This document shows, in pieces, positions 1 through 5,815 of a DNA stretch of 6,868 nt (position 1 is its first letter; every line of letters starts with the position of its first letter). The stretch spans positions 42,790-49,657 of the forward strand of contig DJGU01000071.1 in NCBI GenBank assembly GCA_002432795.1. Direction: 5' to 3'. Position numbers and translations under genes: made by a program. A model generated the notes under the pieces. That model saw only the letters and a program-made list of their open reading frames with translations. It did not search any database and was not told the DNA's origin. Source of the DNA: Anaerolineaceae bacterium UBA5838. Its GTDB lineage: Bacteria > Chloroflexota > Anaerolineae > Anaerolineales > Anaerolineaceae.

Positions 1-234
1 TGCCTGTCCGCAGCATTGGTCCGATGTATGCGCTGGGTAAACAGAGGTGGATAGACACACAAAATTGTAAACAATCACACCGGATATTATGTAAATAATC
101 ATACTTGTCTATATAGCATCCCGAGCAAAACCCTCCATTGGTATAGGCACGTTGATAGAGGATGCTTCGCCCTTACCATCAAATATCGGAAATTTCGGCA
201 GTTTCCGCAGTGAAACCCTCAACCGCTTTTTACT
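1..234. other. Intergenic region without a recognisable gene
   Basis: I see no convincing gene here. An unidentified plus-strand frame is open from the window edge (position 3) to a stop at 96-98, giving 31 residues that match no family I recognise. It could be the tail of an upstream gene or chance. The stretch is A/T-rich around 61-115 and holds two short palindromes, listed separately. Just beyond the nitroreductase stop, an inverted repeat CGGAAA (187-192) / TTTCCG (202-207) lies in the right place to end the minus-strand transcript, but no clear T-run follows it, so it is at best a weak terminator. Confidence 0.5.
64..99. promoter_or_regulatory. Pair of A/T-rich palindromes, possible operator
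   Basis: ATTGT-AA-ACAAT (64-75) and ATTAT-GTAA-ATAAT (86-99) are both inverted repeats sharing a GTAAA core. Their centres are about 23 bp apart, roughly two helical turns. This is the geometry of a double operator, but no gene start is visible next to them and I cannot assign a regulator. Chance in A/T-rich DNA is a real alternative. Confidence 0.25.
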
Positions 235-774
235 CTACCACTTCTCATAGCGTACGATTTCGCTCAGCGGTTTGCGCGGTCGGGCGGCAGGCTGCTCGGC
301 GGGGTAGCCGATCGGGATCACTCCCAACACAAATTTATTATTGGGAATACCCAGAATCGGACGGATTTCATACTGGACGAAGAACCCGACCCAACAGGTG
401 CCCAGACCCTGCGCGTCCGCTTCAAGCAGCAGGTTTTCAACAGCGATTGCGGTATCGCGAATGGCGCGTTTCAGCTCCCAGTGCGGGCTGTTCTCATCAA
501 CGTAGATGGGCAGATCGGATGGCGATCTGGCAGCCATATCCGCCACCGCCACAATGAAAGTGGGAGCTGTCATCATCCAGGTCTGATTGTGAGAGGCTTC
601 CATAACGGCGCGGCGCTGCTCCTCGCTTTGAACTACGATGAACTTCCAGGGCTGTTTGTTGTTCCCCGAAGGTGCCAGCCTGGCAGCTTCAAGCACGCTC
701 TGCAGTTTCTCCGGCTCTATTGGAGCGGATGTGTATTTACGGATGCTTCTGCGATGTTGGATTGATTCGATCAA
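235..774 (-). CDS. Nitroreductase-family FMN-dependent oxidoreductase
   Basis: Predicted cytoplasmic flavoprotein that uses NAD(P)H to reduce nitro compounds, quinones or related substrates; the physiological substrate cannot be read from sequence. With the start chosen here it has 179 residues, typical of the short single-domain members. The FMN-binding signature RRSIRKY is at about 8-14 and APSGNNKQPW at 34-43. The helix DTAIAVENLLLEA is at 107-119, followed by GLGTCWVG at 123-130. The tail has GYP and ARPRKPLSEIV (about 156-174), usual for the family. I chose TTG at 774-772 because TAAGGAAGGTGA (788-777), nearly the full anti-Shine-Dalgarno complement, precedes it at good spacing. The in-frame GTG at 780-778 lies inside that element and would add only two residues. 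The gene stands alone, divergent from the FRG gene. I am sure of the family, not of the substrate. Confidence 0.92.
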   Translation of the reverse strand: MIESIQHRRSIRKYTSAPIEPEKLQSVLEAARLAPSGNNKQPWKFIVVQSEEQRRAVMEASHNQTWMMTAPTFIVAVADMAARSPSDLPIYVDENSPHWELKRAIRDTAIAVENLLLEADAQGLGTCWVGFFVQYEIRPILGIPNNKFVLGVIPIGYPAEQPAARPRKPLSEIVRYEKW

Positions 775-776
775 TT

Positions 777-788
777 TCACCTTCCTTA
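777..788 (-). promoter_or_regulatory. Ribosome binding site deciding the nitroreductase start
   Basis: On the minus strand, TAAGGAAGGTGA matches the anti-Shine-Dalgarno complement TAAGGAGGTGA apart from one extra A. It ends two bases before the TTG at 774-772 and overlaps the alternative GTG at 780-778. This favours TTG as the true start. Confidence 0.6.
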
Positions 789-913
789 CTATTAGTTTAG
801 TCGAAAATCATCAGGTCGTCCTTAATTGTGATCTAACCTGGCAATGAGCCCGTCGTCACTACCCGGTTCATGTTGGATTACAGGTTGTTTAGCCCAAGAT
901 TTGGTTAATGGGT

Positions 914-919
914 TAAAAT
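914..919 (+). promoter_or_regulatory. Possible -10 box of the FRG gene
   Basis: TAAAAT lies 16 bases before the ATG at 936, preceded by GGT as at the other plus-strand promoters in the window. No -35 box is seen at 16-18 bp. If used, the leader would be only about 10 nucleotides, consistent with the lack of a good Shine-Dalgarno sequence; AGGA at 920-923 is too far from the ATG. Confidence 0.3.
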
Positions 920-935
920 AGGAATATGGTTTAAC

Positions 936-1769
936 ATGCGTGAGATTACACCGTCTTTCTTTCCCGATCTCGAAAAGCACGTTGAAGGTCAGGTGCTGAG
1001 AAAGACCACGCCTTTTCCCGTCCAGACTTATCACGAACTTGTCCGCAAAGTTGCCCAACTCTCCTTCCTGAACAAAGACTACCTGCTCTTTTACCGCGGG
1101 CAGGACCAGGACTACCAGAATAAAGCCGGCTCCAGCACTTTCTACCCCAACATCTACCGCAAAGAAATTCTGACCTCCCAGGAAATTCGCGCCCGCTTTG
1201 AGCTGCTTGATGTGGCTACCTACAAGCTGATTGAAGTTTTTGAAAACGAAAAATTGGATGGAAGAACTGACATCCGGCGCAAACAATATATTGCCTGGAG
1301 CATCCTGCAGCACTACGGAGTCTGCGATACCCCCCTGCTGGATCTGACCCAGTCCCTGCGCGTCGCTGCCACTTTCGCTCAACTGGGCAACAAGGCTGAA
1401 CGCGGCATGGTCTACGTGTTTGGCCTGCCCTACACCACCAACCGCATCACTTACAACAGCGAGCAGGACCTGGTGATCGTGCGCCTGCTTTCCATCTGCC
1501 CGCCTGAAGCTCTGCGCCCCTATTTTCAGGAAGGCTATCTGTGCGGCACACTCGATATCACCGACACCTACGCCAATAAATCCGAGTTGGACTTCAAAAA
1601 CCGCCTGATCGCCAAATTCTCCATTCCCACTGAGGCATCCTTCTGGGGCAGCGGTTTCTCGCGCATCCCCAAAAACCTGCTCTTTCCTGAAAACGACAGG
1701 ATTGAGGCCATGTGCATCCGCATCCGCGAAGAAATCATCAGCGATATGAAATCCGTCTTTTTCAATTAA
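936..1769 (+). CDS. FRG-domain-containing protein
   Basis: A 277-residue protein of the FRG family, named for its conserved F/Y-R-G motif. Its biochemical role is not established to my knowledge. Visible family marks, in order, are YRGQ (53-56), YPNIYR (70-75), QHYG (125-128), PLLDLT (133-138) followed by a small-residue helix AATFA (144-148), YVFGLP (160-165), and RPYFQEG (194-200) where the family usually has a Q-x-G motif. The N-terminal 45 residues and the last 50 or so match nothing I recognise. There is no signal peptide or membrane segment, so it is probably cytoplasmic. The ATG at 936 is the only reasonable start: an in-frame stop lies at 906-908 and no other start codon intervenes. 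The membrane-protein gene follows after 47 bp and may be co-transcribed. FRG proteins often sit in variable loci; a toxin or defence role would be inference only. Confidence 0.8.
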   Translation: MREITPSFFPDLEKHVEGQVLRKTTPFPVQTYHELVRKVAQLSFLNKDYLLFYRGQDQDYQNKAGSSTFYPNIYRKEILTSQEIRARFELLDVATYKLIEVFENEKLDGRTDIRRKQYIAWSILQHYGVCDTPLLDLTQSLRVAATFAQLGNKAERGMVYVFGLPYTTNRITYNSEQDLVIVRLLSICPPEALRPYFQEGYLCGTLDITDTYANKSELDFKNRLIAKFSIPTEASFWGSGFSRIPKNLLFPENDRIEAMCIRIREEIISDMKSVFFN

Positions 1770-1816
1770 TCCTGGCACCCTCTTTTTCAACAGTTTTTTT
1801 TGCCCAAGGAAAACTC

Positions 1817-2284
1817 ATGAAAGAAACAGCCTCAGTTAATCCCAAGAAACGCGCCCAATTCATTTGGACTTCTGCGATAAACCTGGTTTTCCTGATCATC
1901 CTGGCCTTCTATGTTCGCTTTCTAATGCACCTCAGTGGTTCGCCCTTGCCTGCCAATGGAAACGCTGCCGGTTCAGAACTGCCGCAATTGATGTACGTAA
2001 TCACCCCACCGGCTTTTGGCTTGGTTGGGCTGTTGCTTGCCCTCGCCTGGAAGCCATTGAGCAGAGGGATTATCGTCTTGCTGGCACTGCATTACATATT
2101 GATATTGTCGCTTCTACTGTTGGTTGGCTATGCAGACGTCATGCTCCTGGTCACTCCATTTAGTCCCAAATCAGTTGATGCTCTCCTCCTGTTTGCTCTG
2201 CTTGCGGTGCTGATATTCCTGTCTTTCTGGAATGTCAAATCGCTCAAGGATCTTGATCTGCCATCAATTTTTGGTAAGAGATAG
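1817..2284 (+). CDS. Small four-helix integral membrane protein, function unknown
   Basis: A 155-residue hydrophobic protein that I cannot assign to a family. Four membrane segments are evident at about 15-36, 57-78, 84-104 and 122-139. The N-terminus is short and basic (KKR at 10-12) and the C-terminal tail is charged and ends in KR, so both ends are likely cytoplasmic. There is no catalytic motif, no cysteine and no signal-peptidase site. The ATG at 1817 is preceded by AAGGA (1806-1810) at ideal spacing. The longer frame from 1712 would overlap the FRG gene and add 35 arginine- and histidine-rich residues unlike a membrane protein start, so I reject it. The gene begins 47 bp after the FRG stop with no terminator between, which suggests one transcript. 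It may anchor or respond to the FRG protein, or be unrelated. Confidence 0.72.
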   Translation: MKETASVNPKKRAQFIWTSAINLVFLIILAFYVRFLMHLSGSPLPANGNAAGSELPQLMYVITPPAFGLVGLLLALAWKPLSRGIIVLLALHYILILSLLLLVGYADVMLLVTPFSPKSVDALLLFALLAVLIFLSFWNVKSLKDLDLPSIFGKR

Positions 2285-2328
2285 CCTTTTTTCACCCCAA
2301 AACAGACGCAATTTCCTCCGTAAAGCAG

Positions 2329-2339
2329 GTCATTCTGAG
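2329..2339 (+). repeat. Remnant of the GTCATYCTGARCG intergenic repeat
   Basis: GTCATTCTGAG in the 117-bp gap between the membrane-protein and Nudix genes matches the start of the repeats at 2884 and 3012 and of the inverted arm ending at 3091. It is too short to be certain alone, but it recurs in the same intergenic setting. Confidence 0.35.
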
Positions 2340-2382
2340 TTATTTGATCGTTTATTATTCTTTCTCCCGGATATATTTGCGG

Positions 2383-2388
2383 TACAAT
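2383..2388 (+). promoter_or_regulatory. -10 box (TACAAT) of the Nudix gene
   Basis: TACAAT, preceded by GG, lies 13 bases before the ATG at 2402. Transcription would begin near 2395, leaving a leader of about seven bases. The bases just before the ATG (AAAAAGCTCTT) hold no Shine-Dalgarno sequence, which fits a nearly leaderless mRNA. No clear -35 box is seen at 16-18 bp. Confidence 0.4.
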
Positions 2389-2401
2389 CCAAAAAGCTCT
2401 T

Positions 2402-2872
2402 ATGGAAAAGAAGAAGAAGGTCCGCAACTCCGCTAAAGCAGTCATCATTCGGGATGGAAAACTGCTCGTGATCCTCAAACGGGATCAGGAAGGACCCTAC
2501 GCCGTTCTACCCGGTGGAGGTCAGAAATGGGATGAAACTTTAGCCGATGCTCTCAAACGCGAGTGTGAGGAAGAAATTGGGACGAGTGTAAAAGTCCGTA
2601 AGTTGCTTTTCATCCGCGAGTATCGTTCCTGTCAGCACGAATTCGCGGATGTCAGCCCGGAAGTGCACCAGGTGGAGTTCTATTTCAAGTGCAAAGTCAG
2701 CAAAGATTACGAACCCTCCCAGGGCGTACACCCCGATGATGGTCAGGAAGAAGTTTGCTGGGTGCCGCTGGACCAGCTCGATTCAGTTCACCTTTACCCC
2801 CGCACGATCTGCTCAATTCTTGTGGATCTCAAACACAGCATCTACCCCTTTTACCTAGGCGACTGCAATTGA
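2402..2872 (+). CDS. Nudix hydrolase
   Basis: A 156-residue cytoplasmic protein of the Nudix superfamily, which hydrolyses nucleoside diphosphates linked to another moiety using Mg2+ or Mn2+. The Nudix box is complete at 39-61: G39, E45, R53-E54, E57-E58 and G60. E57 and E58 are the expected metal ligands. The two hydrophobic positions are filled by C55 and T61, slightly off consensus. The N-terminus, VRNSAKAVIIRDGKLLVILK (7-26), is the usual first strand and hairpin, and LPGGG (36-40) leads into the box. The later part has W120-V121-P122-L123, the common strand before the last helix. No recognition-loop motif identifies the substrate (MutT, ADP-ribose or ApnA type), so I give no symbol. It appears to be its own transcription unit with a very short leader. 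Confidence 0.9.
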   Translation: MEKKKKVRNSAKAVIIRDGKLLVILKRDQEGPYAVLPGGGQKWDETLADALKRECEEEIGTSVKVRKLLFIREYRSCQHEFADVSPEVHQVEFYFKCKVSKDYEPSQGVHPDDGQEEVCWVPLDQLDSVHLYPRTICSILVDLKHSIYPFYLGDCN

Positions 2873-2883
2873 TGTGGTTTTGG

Positions 2884-2901
2884 TGTCATCCTGAACGCAG
2901 T
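2884..2901 (+). repeat. 18-bp direct repeat, copy 1
   Basis: TGTCATCCTGAACGCAGT is identical to positions 3012-3029. The sequence after it diverges (TGGCTTTG here, GAAGGATCT in copy 2), so this copy looks truncated. It belongs to the GTCATYCTGARCG family of intergenic repeats. Confidence 0.7.
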
Positions 2902-2908
2902 TGGCTTT

Positions 2909-2970
2909 GTCGGAGTGAGCCCGCAACAGTCTTATAAGAAACAAACATCATTAGGCGGTCTCATTCCGAC
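2909..2970. repeat. Imperfect inverted repeat GTCGGAGTGAG / CTCATTCCGAC
   Basis: The arm at 2909-2919 pairs with the arm at 2960-2970 at 10 of 11 positions, and the odd pair is G-T, which still forms in RNA. The loop is 40 bases. It lies directly after repeat copy 1 and may be the inner part of the same decayed element. Confidence 0.45.
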
Positions 2971-3011
2971 CTACTTCGCTGGTACTTCGTCCTGCCTACA
3001 AGTGGTGTGTC

Positions 3012-3091
3012 TGTCATCCTGAACGCAGTGAAGGATCTGGGCTTTTATTGATTCAGGACTTAGTGATAGATTCTTTGCTTTGCTCAGAATG
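3012..3091. repeat. Copy 2 of the direct repeat with an inverted partner
   Basis: The 18-bp repeat at 3012-3029 continues as GAAGGATCT to 3038. The segment 3068-3091 (AGATTC...CAGAATG) is an imperfect reverse complement of 3015-3038, matching at 17 of 24 positions, with most differences being transitions that allow G-U pairs. The whole is an 80-bp imperfect palindrome with a 29-base loop. It resembles the non-coding palindromic repeats of the GTCATTCTGAGCGAAGCG type that I recall from several bacterial genomes. It has no coding capacity. Confidence 0.6.
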
Positions 3092-3123
3092 CTGAGGGAA
3101 AAAGTGGGCAGGCAAACTTATCT

Positions 3124-3162
3124 GTCAGCCATATACATGTCAGCCATATACACAGCAGCCAT
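3124..3162 (+). repeat. 15-bp tandem repeat upstream of the dynamin promoter
   Basis: GTCAGCCATATACAT (3124-3138) is followed directly by GTCAGCCATATACAC (3139-3153), 14 of 15 identical, and then by a degraded partial unit AGCAGCCAT (3154-3162). The array ends 12 bp before the TATAAT box and covers the place where a -35 box would lie. It could be a binding site for a regulator or a simple slippage product. Confidence 0.75.
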
Positions 3163-3174
3163 TTCGCACACAGG

Positions 3175-3180
3175 TATAAT
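3175..3180 (+). promoter_or_regulatory. Consensus -10 box (TATAAT) of the dynamin gene
   Basis: TATAAT, preceded by GG as in the Nudix promoter, lies 38 bases before the chosen ATG. The hexamer at the ideal -35 distance (3152-3157, ACAGCA) is far from TTGACA and falls at the end of the 15-bp tandem repeat. An activator may replace -35 contacts, or the extended -10 may suffice. Confidence 0.5.
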
Positions 3181-3206
3181 TAGCCCAATCATATTAGTCC
3201 ATGCCC

Positions 3207-3212
3207 TGGAGG
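3207..3212 (+). promoter_or_regulatory. Ribosome binding site deciding the dynamin start
   Basis: TGGAGG sits six bases before the ATG at 3219. An in-frame ATG at 3201 lies upstream of this site and has no Shine-Dalgarno sequence of its own, so initiation at 3219 is favoured. Confidence 0.7.
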
Positions 3213-3218
3213 CATATC

Positions 3219-4979
3219 ATGCGCCAAACCTTCCTTACCAATGACCAACTACTTTTCCTGCAAAATGAAAAACAAAGCCTGAATGAGATCCTGGCTTCTT
3301 TGAGGACCTTTAACCTCAGTGATGATTCTCTGCAAAATTTGCAGAAGGCTATCAATCAACTCGATGAGCTTTTCCTGATCGTGGCGGTTGGCGAATTCAA
3401 CGCCGGAAAAAGTGCCCTGATCAACGCCATGTTGGGGGAAAAGGTGCTGACCGAAGGTGTCACCCCCACCACCGCGCGCGTTACCCTTGTGCGGTTTGGT
3501 GAAACTGTCAGTGAACAGATCGTGGACGAAGGTTTTGCCATCGTCACCCATCCCCTGGCGCTGCTAAAAGAACTGAACATCGTAGACTCACCCGGCACTA
3601 ATGCCATCAACCGCCAGCATGAACGCCTCACCAATGAATATGTGCCGCGCTCAGACCTGGTGTTGTTTGTCACCTCTGCTGATCGCCCTCTCACCGAAAG
3701 TGAGCGCATCTTCCTCGAGAAGATCCTCGCCTGGGGCAAGAAAATCGTGATTGTGATCAACAAAAGCGACATCCTTGAAGACGCGCAGTCCCGCCAGGAA
3801 GTGGAGGACTTCGTGCGTGAGAATGCGACCCGCATTCTCGGTACCCAGCCTGAAATCTTCAGCGTTTCAGCCCGTGTTGCGCAAAAAGCCGTGTTTGCAA
3901 GTTCTGAAACTGAACAGGATTCTCTGCGCACAGCCAGCGGCATCAACGCCCTCGAGCACTATATTACTGAAACCCTGGACGACAATTCGCGCTTGGAGCT
4001 AAAACTGCGCAATCCATTGGGGGTCGGACTGCATCTGCTGACCGAAGCAAAAGCCCACAATGAGGATCAGATCCGTGAAATCAGCGAAGATGTCAGCCTT
4101 TCAGCCACCCTGGAAGGAATGTTGGAAAACTATCGTCATGAGCTGCAGGCTGAATTGCCGCCCCGCCTGGCTGAGGTGGAAAATGTGCTCAATGGCTTTG
4201 AAAACCGCGGACAGGAATACCTGGACAACACCATGAAACTGGCCCGAATTTTTGACCTTGCCAAGCCAGACAAAATCAAAGCCGAGTTCCAGGAAGAGGT
4301 CCAGGCAGATGTGGCGGAAGAGATCGACGGAAAAGTCCGCAGCCTGATCGACTGGCTGGTGGATAAAGACCTCAATGTCTGGTACCAGGTGGCAGGCGCG
4401 CTGGAACGCCGGCAGGCACAGTCGCAGCGGGCTATGCCCGCCAGTGCCAGCCCCCAGACGGAACGCCGCCGCCAACTGATAGACAGCGTCAGCACGACCA
4501 TCAAAGCGATTGTCAACCAGTATGACCGCAAGCGTGAAGCTGAGCAGCTTGGCGCCTTTGTGCAGGAGTCGGTCACCCAGACCGCCCTCTTCGGGGTGGG
4601 TGCAGTGGGGATTGGCGCGCTGGTGGCAACCGTGCTCACCACCAAAGCCCTGGATGTTACCGGCATCGTTACTGCTGGCGCTCTGGCTGTATTGGGACTG
4701 TTCGTGATTCCCTATAAGCGCAAACAAGCCAAGGAAGCCTTCAAGGATAAGATGGCTGAACTGCGCCAAAATCTGATGAAGACCCTCAGCAACACATTTA
4801 AGCTTGAAAGCGACAGCGCCATCCAGCGGCTGGAAAACAACATCAGCCCCTACACCAGCTACGTCCAGAGCGAACAAGTCCACCTTCAGAGCGATAAAGA
4901 GACCCTTGAAAATTTACAGGGCAAGCTGGACGCGTTGAGTCAATCCATCCCTGAAATACTGGTAAAAAAGAGGCACTAA
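3219..4979 (+). CDS. Bacterial dynamin-like GTPase
   Basis: A large GTPase of 586 residues that probably remodels or guards the cell membrane. The GTPase domain is complete: G1 GEFNAGKS (58-65), G2 around PTT (83-85), G3 DSPG (123-126), G4 NKSD (181-184), and a G5-like SVSA (215-218). Before it lies a helical segment (about 1-50), expected for the neck of these proteins. After it comes a long helical stalk (about 255-395), an arginine- and serine-rich linker (397-419), then two hydrophobic helices (455-474 and 479-497) forming a hairpin that should insert into the membrane. A basic patch YKRKQ (499-503) and a coiled-coil tail follow. The length is within the range of bacterial dynamins. It is a single copy, whereas many bacterial dynamins occur as adjacent pairs. 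Roles known for relatives include membrane fusion, stress protection and phage tolerance; which applies here cannot be told. The gene is convergent with pyrH. Confidence 0.88.
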   Translation: MRQTFLTNDQLLFLQNEKQSLNEILASLRTFNLSDDSLQNLQKAINQLDELFLIVAVGEFNAGKSALINAMLGEKVLTEGVTPTTARVTLVRFGETVSEQIVDEGFAIVTHPLALLKELNIVDSPGTNAINRQHERLTNEYVPRSDLVLFVTSADRPLTESERIFLEKILAWGKKIVIVINKSDILEDAQSRQEVEDFVRENATRILGTQPEIFSVSARVAQKAVFASSETEQDSLRTASGINALEHYITETLDDNSRLELKLRNPLGVGLHLLTEAKAHNEDQIREISEDVSLSATLEGMLENYRHELQAELPPRLAEVENVLNGFENRGQEYLDNTMKLARIFDLAKPDKIKAEFQEEVQADVAEEIDGKVRSLIDWLVDKDLNVWYQVAGALERRQAQSQRAMPASASPQTERRRQLIDSVSTTIKAIVNQYDRKREAEQLGAFVQESVTQTALFGVGAVGIGALVATVLTTKALDVTGIVTAGALAVLGLFVIPYKRKQAKEAFKDKMAELRQNLMKTLSNTFKLESDSAIQRLENNISPYTSYVQSEQVHLQSDKETLENLQGKLDALSQSIPEILVKKRH

Positions 4980-4980
4980 A

Positions 4981-5018
4981 GAAAAAGAGGCAAAAGACCC
5001 AAAAAGGTTTTTTGCCTC
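4981..5018 (-). terminator. Intrinsic terminator of the rpsB-tsf-pyrH operon
   Basis: The arms 4987-4999 and 5006-5018 form a 13-bp stem (GAGGCAAAA... with TTTTGCCTC..., one G-U pair) around a 6-base loop. Read on the minus strand the stem is followed by TTTTTC and then TTT (4986 downward), the expected T-run. Read on the plus strand no T-run follows, so it should serve the pyrH side mainly. It starts about 30 bp after the pyrH stop and abuts the dynamin stop codon at 4977-4979. Confidence 0.75.
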
Positions 5019-5050
5019 AGATTGCTTGCTCAGGTAAGAGCCAGGCTGCC

Positions 5051-5785
5051 TTAGCCCTCGTGGTCCACCAGGGTCCCCACCTGCTCGCCAAGGACGGCGC
5101 GCATCAGATCACCGGGTTTCCAGAGATCCAGCACAAGGATAGGCAGGTTGTTTTCCATGCAGAGGGTCACAGCGGTTGAGTCCATCACGTTAATCCGCCG
5201 CGCGAGGATTTCAAGGTAGCTGAGCTTTTCAATGCGCACAGCATCCGCATTGGTTTTTGGATCCTTATCGTAAATGCCGTCCACCTTGGTGGCTTTTATC
5301 ACCACGTCCGCTCCAATTTCAGTCGCTCGCAGAGCAGCTGCTGTATCGGTGGAGAAGTACGGATTGCCAGTGCCTCCGCCAAAGATGACCACCCGCCCTT
5401 TTTCAAGGTGGCGGATGGCACGCCTGCGGATGTAGGGCTCAGCCACGGTCCGCATCTCGATCGAGGACATGACGCGCGTTATCACCCCAATTTTCTCCAG
5501 GGCATCCATCAGCGCCAGGGCATTCATCACGGTTGCCAACATACCCATATAGTCCGCAGTGGCGCGATCCATGCCGGTGTTTTCGCCGGTTGCGCCCCGC
5601 CACAGGTTGCCAGCACCAATCACAATCGCCACATCCACCCCGGTTTCATGCACCGACTTGACCAGTTCTGCAATCGTGCGTGCCTGGCCAGGGTCAATTC
5701 CCTGCCCGTTTGGGGCCGCCAGCGATTCGCCCGAGAGCTTTAGTAAGATACGTTGATATTTTGCAGTCTTGAGAGTTTCAGTCAT
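5051..5785 (-). CDS. pyrH: UMP kinase
   Basis: Cytoplasmic enzyme that phosphorylates UMP to UDP with ATP, an essential step of pyrimidine nucleotide synthesis; bacterial forms are hexamers, generally regulated by GTP and UTP. The protein has 244 residues, normal for the family. KLSGESL (16-22) holds the catalytic lysine, GAGNLWRG (57-64) binds phosphate, and ADYMGMLAT (77-85) is the UMP-site helix. GGTGNPYFSTDTAA (137-150) and KATKVDGIYDKDP (164-176) form the nucleotide-binding loops. I chose the ATG at 5785-5783 because AAAGGAG precedes it at five bases. The longer frame starts with a TTG inside the tsf-pyrH hairpin and has no family support. The gene is the third of an operon after rpsB and tsf, and the last before the terminator; frr does not follow as it usually does. 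Confidence 0.97.
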   Translation of the reverse strand: MTETLKTAKYQRILLKLSGESLAAPNGQGIDPGQARTIAELVKSVHETGVDVAIVIGAGNLWRGATGENTGMDRATADYMGMLATVMNALALMDALEKIGVITRVMSSIEMRTVAEPYIRRRAIRHLEKGRVVIFGGGTGNPYFSTDTAAALRATEIGADVVIKATKVDGIYDKDPKTNADAVRIEKLSYLEILARRINVMDSTAVTLCMENNLPILVLDLWKPGDLMRAVLGEQVGTLVDHEG

Positions 5786-5815
5786 GTTATCTCCTTTGTT
5801 TGGTACTGGCAAAAT

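Larger units (their letters stand above)
2873..3218. other. 346-bp intergenic region with degenerate repeats and the dynamin promoter
   Basis: No coding potential is convincing here. The gap holds two copies of an 18-bp direct repeat, two imperfect inverted repeats, a 15-bp tandem repeat and a consensus -10 box, each listed separately. No stem followed by a T-run is seen after the Nudix stop. How that transcript ends is unclear, although the inverted repeats could fold in RNA. Confidence 0.7.

Noticed and set aside
162..557. A 131-codon plus-strand open frame opposite the nitroreductase
   Set aside because: It is arginine- and serine-rich with no known domain and lies antisense to a well supported flavoprotein gene.
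822..1790. A 322-codon minus-strand open frame covering the whole FRG gene, longer than the gene itself
   Set aside because: The plus-strand product has clear FRG-family motifs and a natural start. The antisense product matches no family I know, begins inside the gap before the membrane-protein gene and looks like a by-product of codon bias.
1712..1816. A 35-residue N-terminal extension of the membrane protein
   Set aside because: It overlaps the FRG gene, is basic and non-hydrophobic, and the internal ATG at 1817 has a well placed AAGGA.
3124..3162. The tandem repeat considered as a CRISPR array
   Set aside because: Units are 15 bp and directly adjacent with no spacers, and no cas genes are present.
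4101..4883. A 260-codon minus-strand open frame inside the dynamin gene
   Set aside because: The plus strand encodes the continuous dynamin stalk and membrane hairpin; the antisense translation has no recognisable domain.
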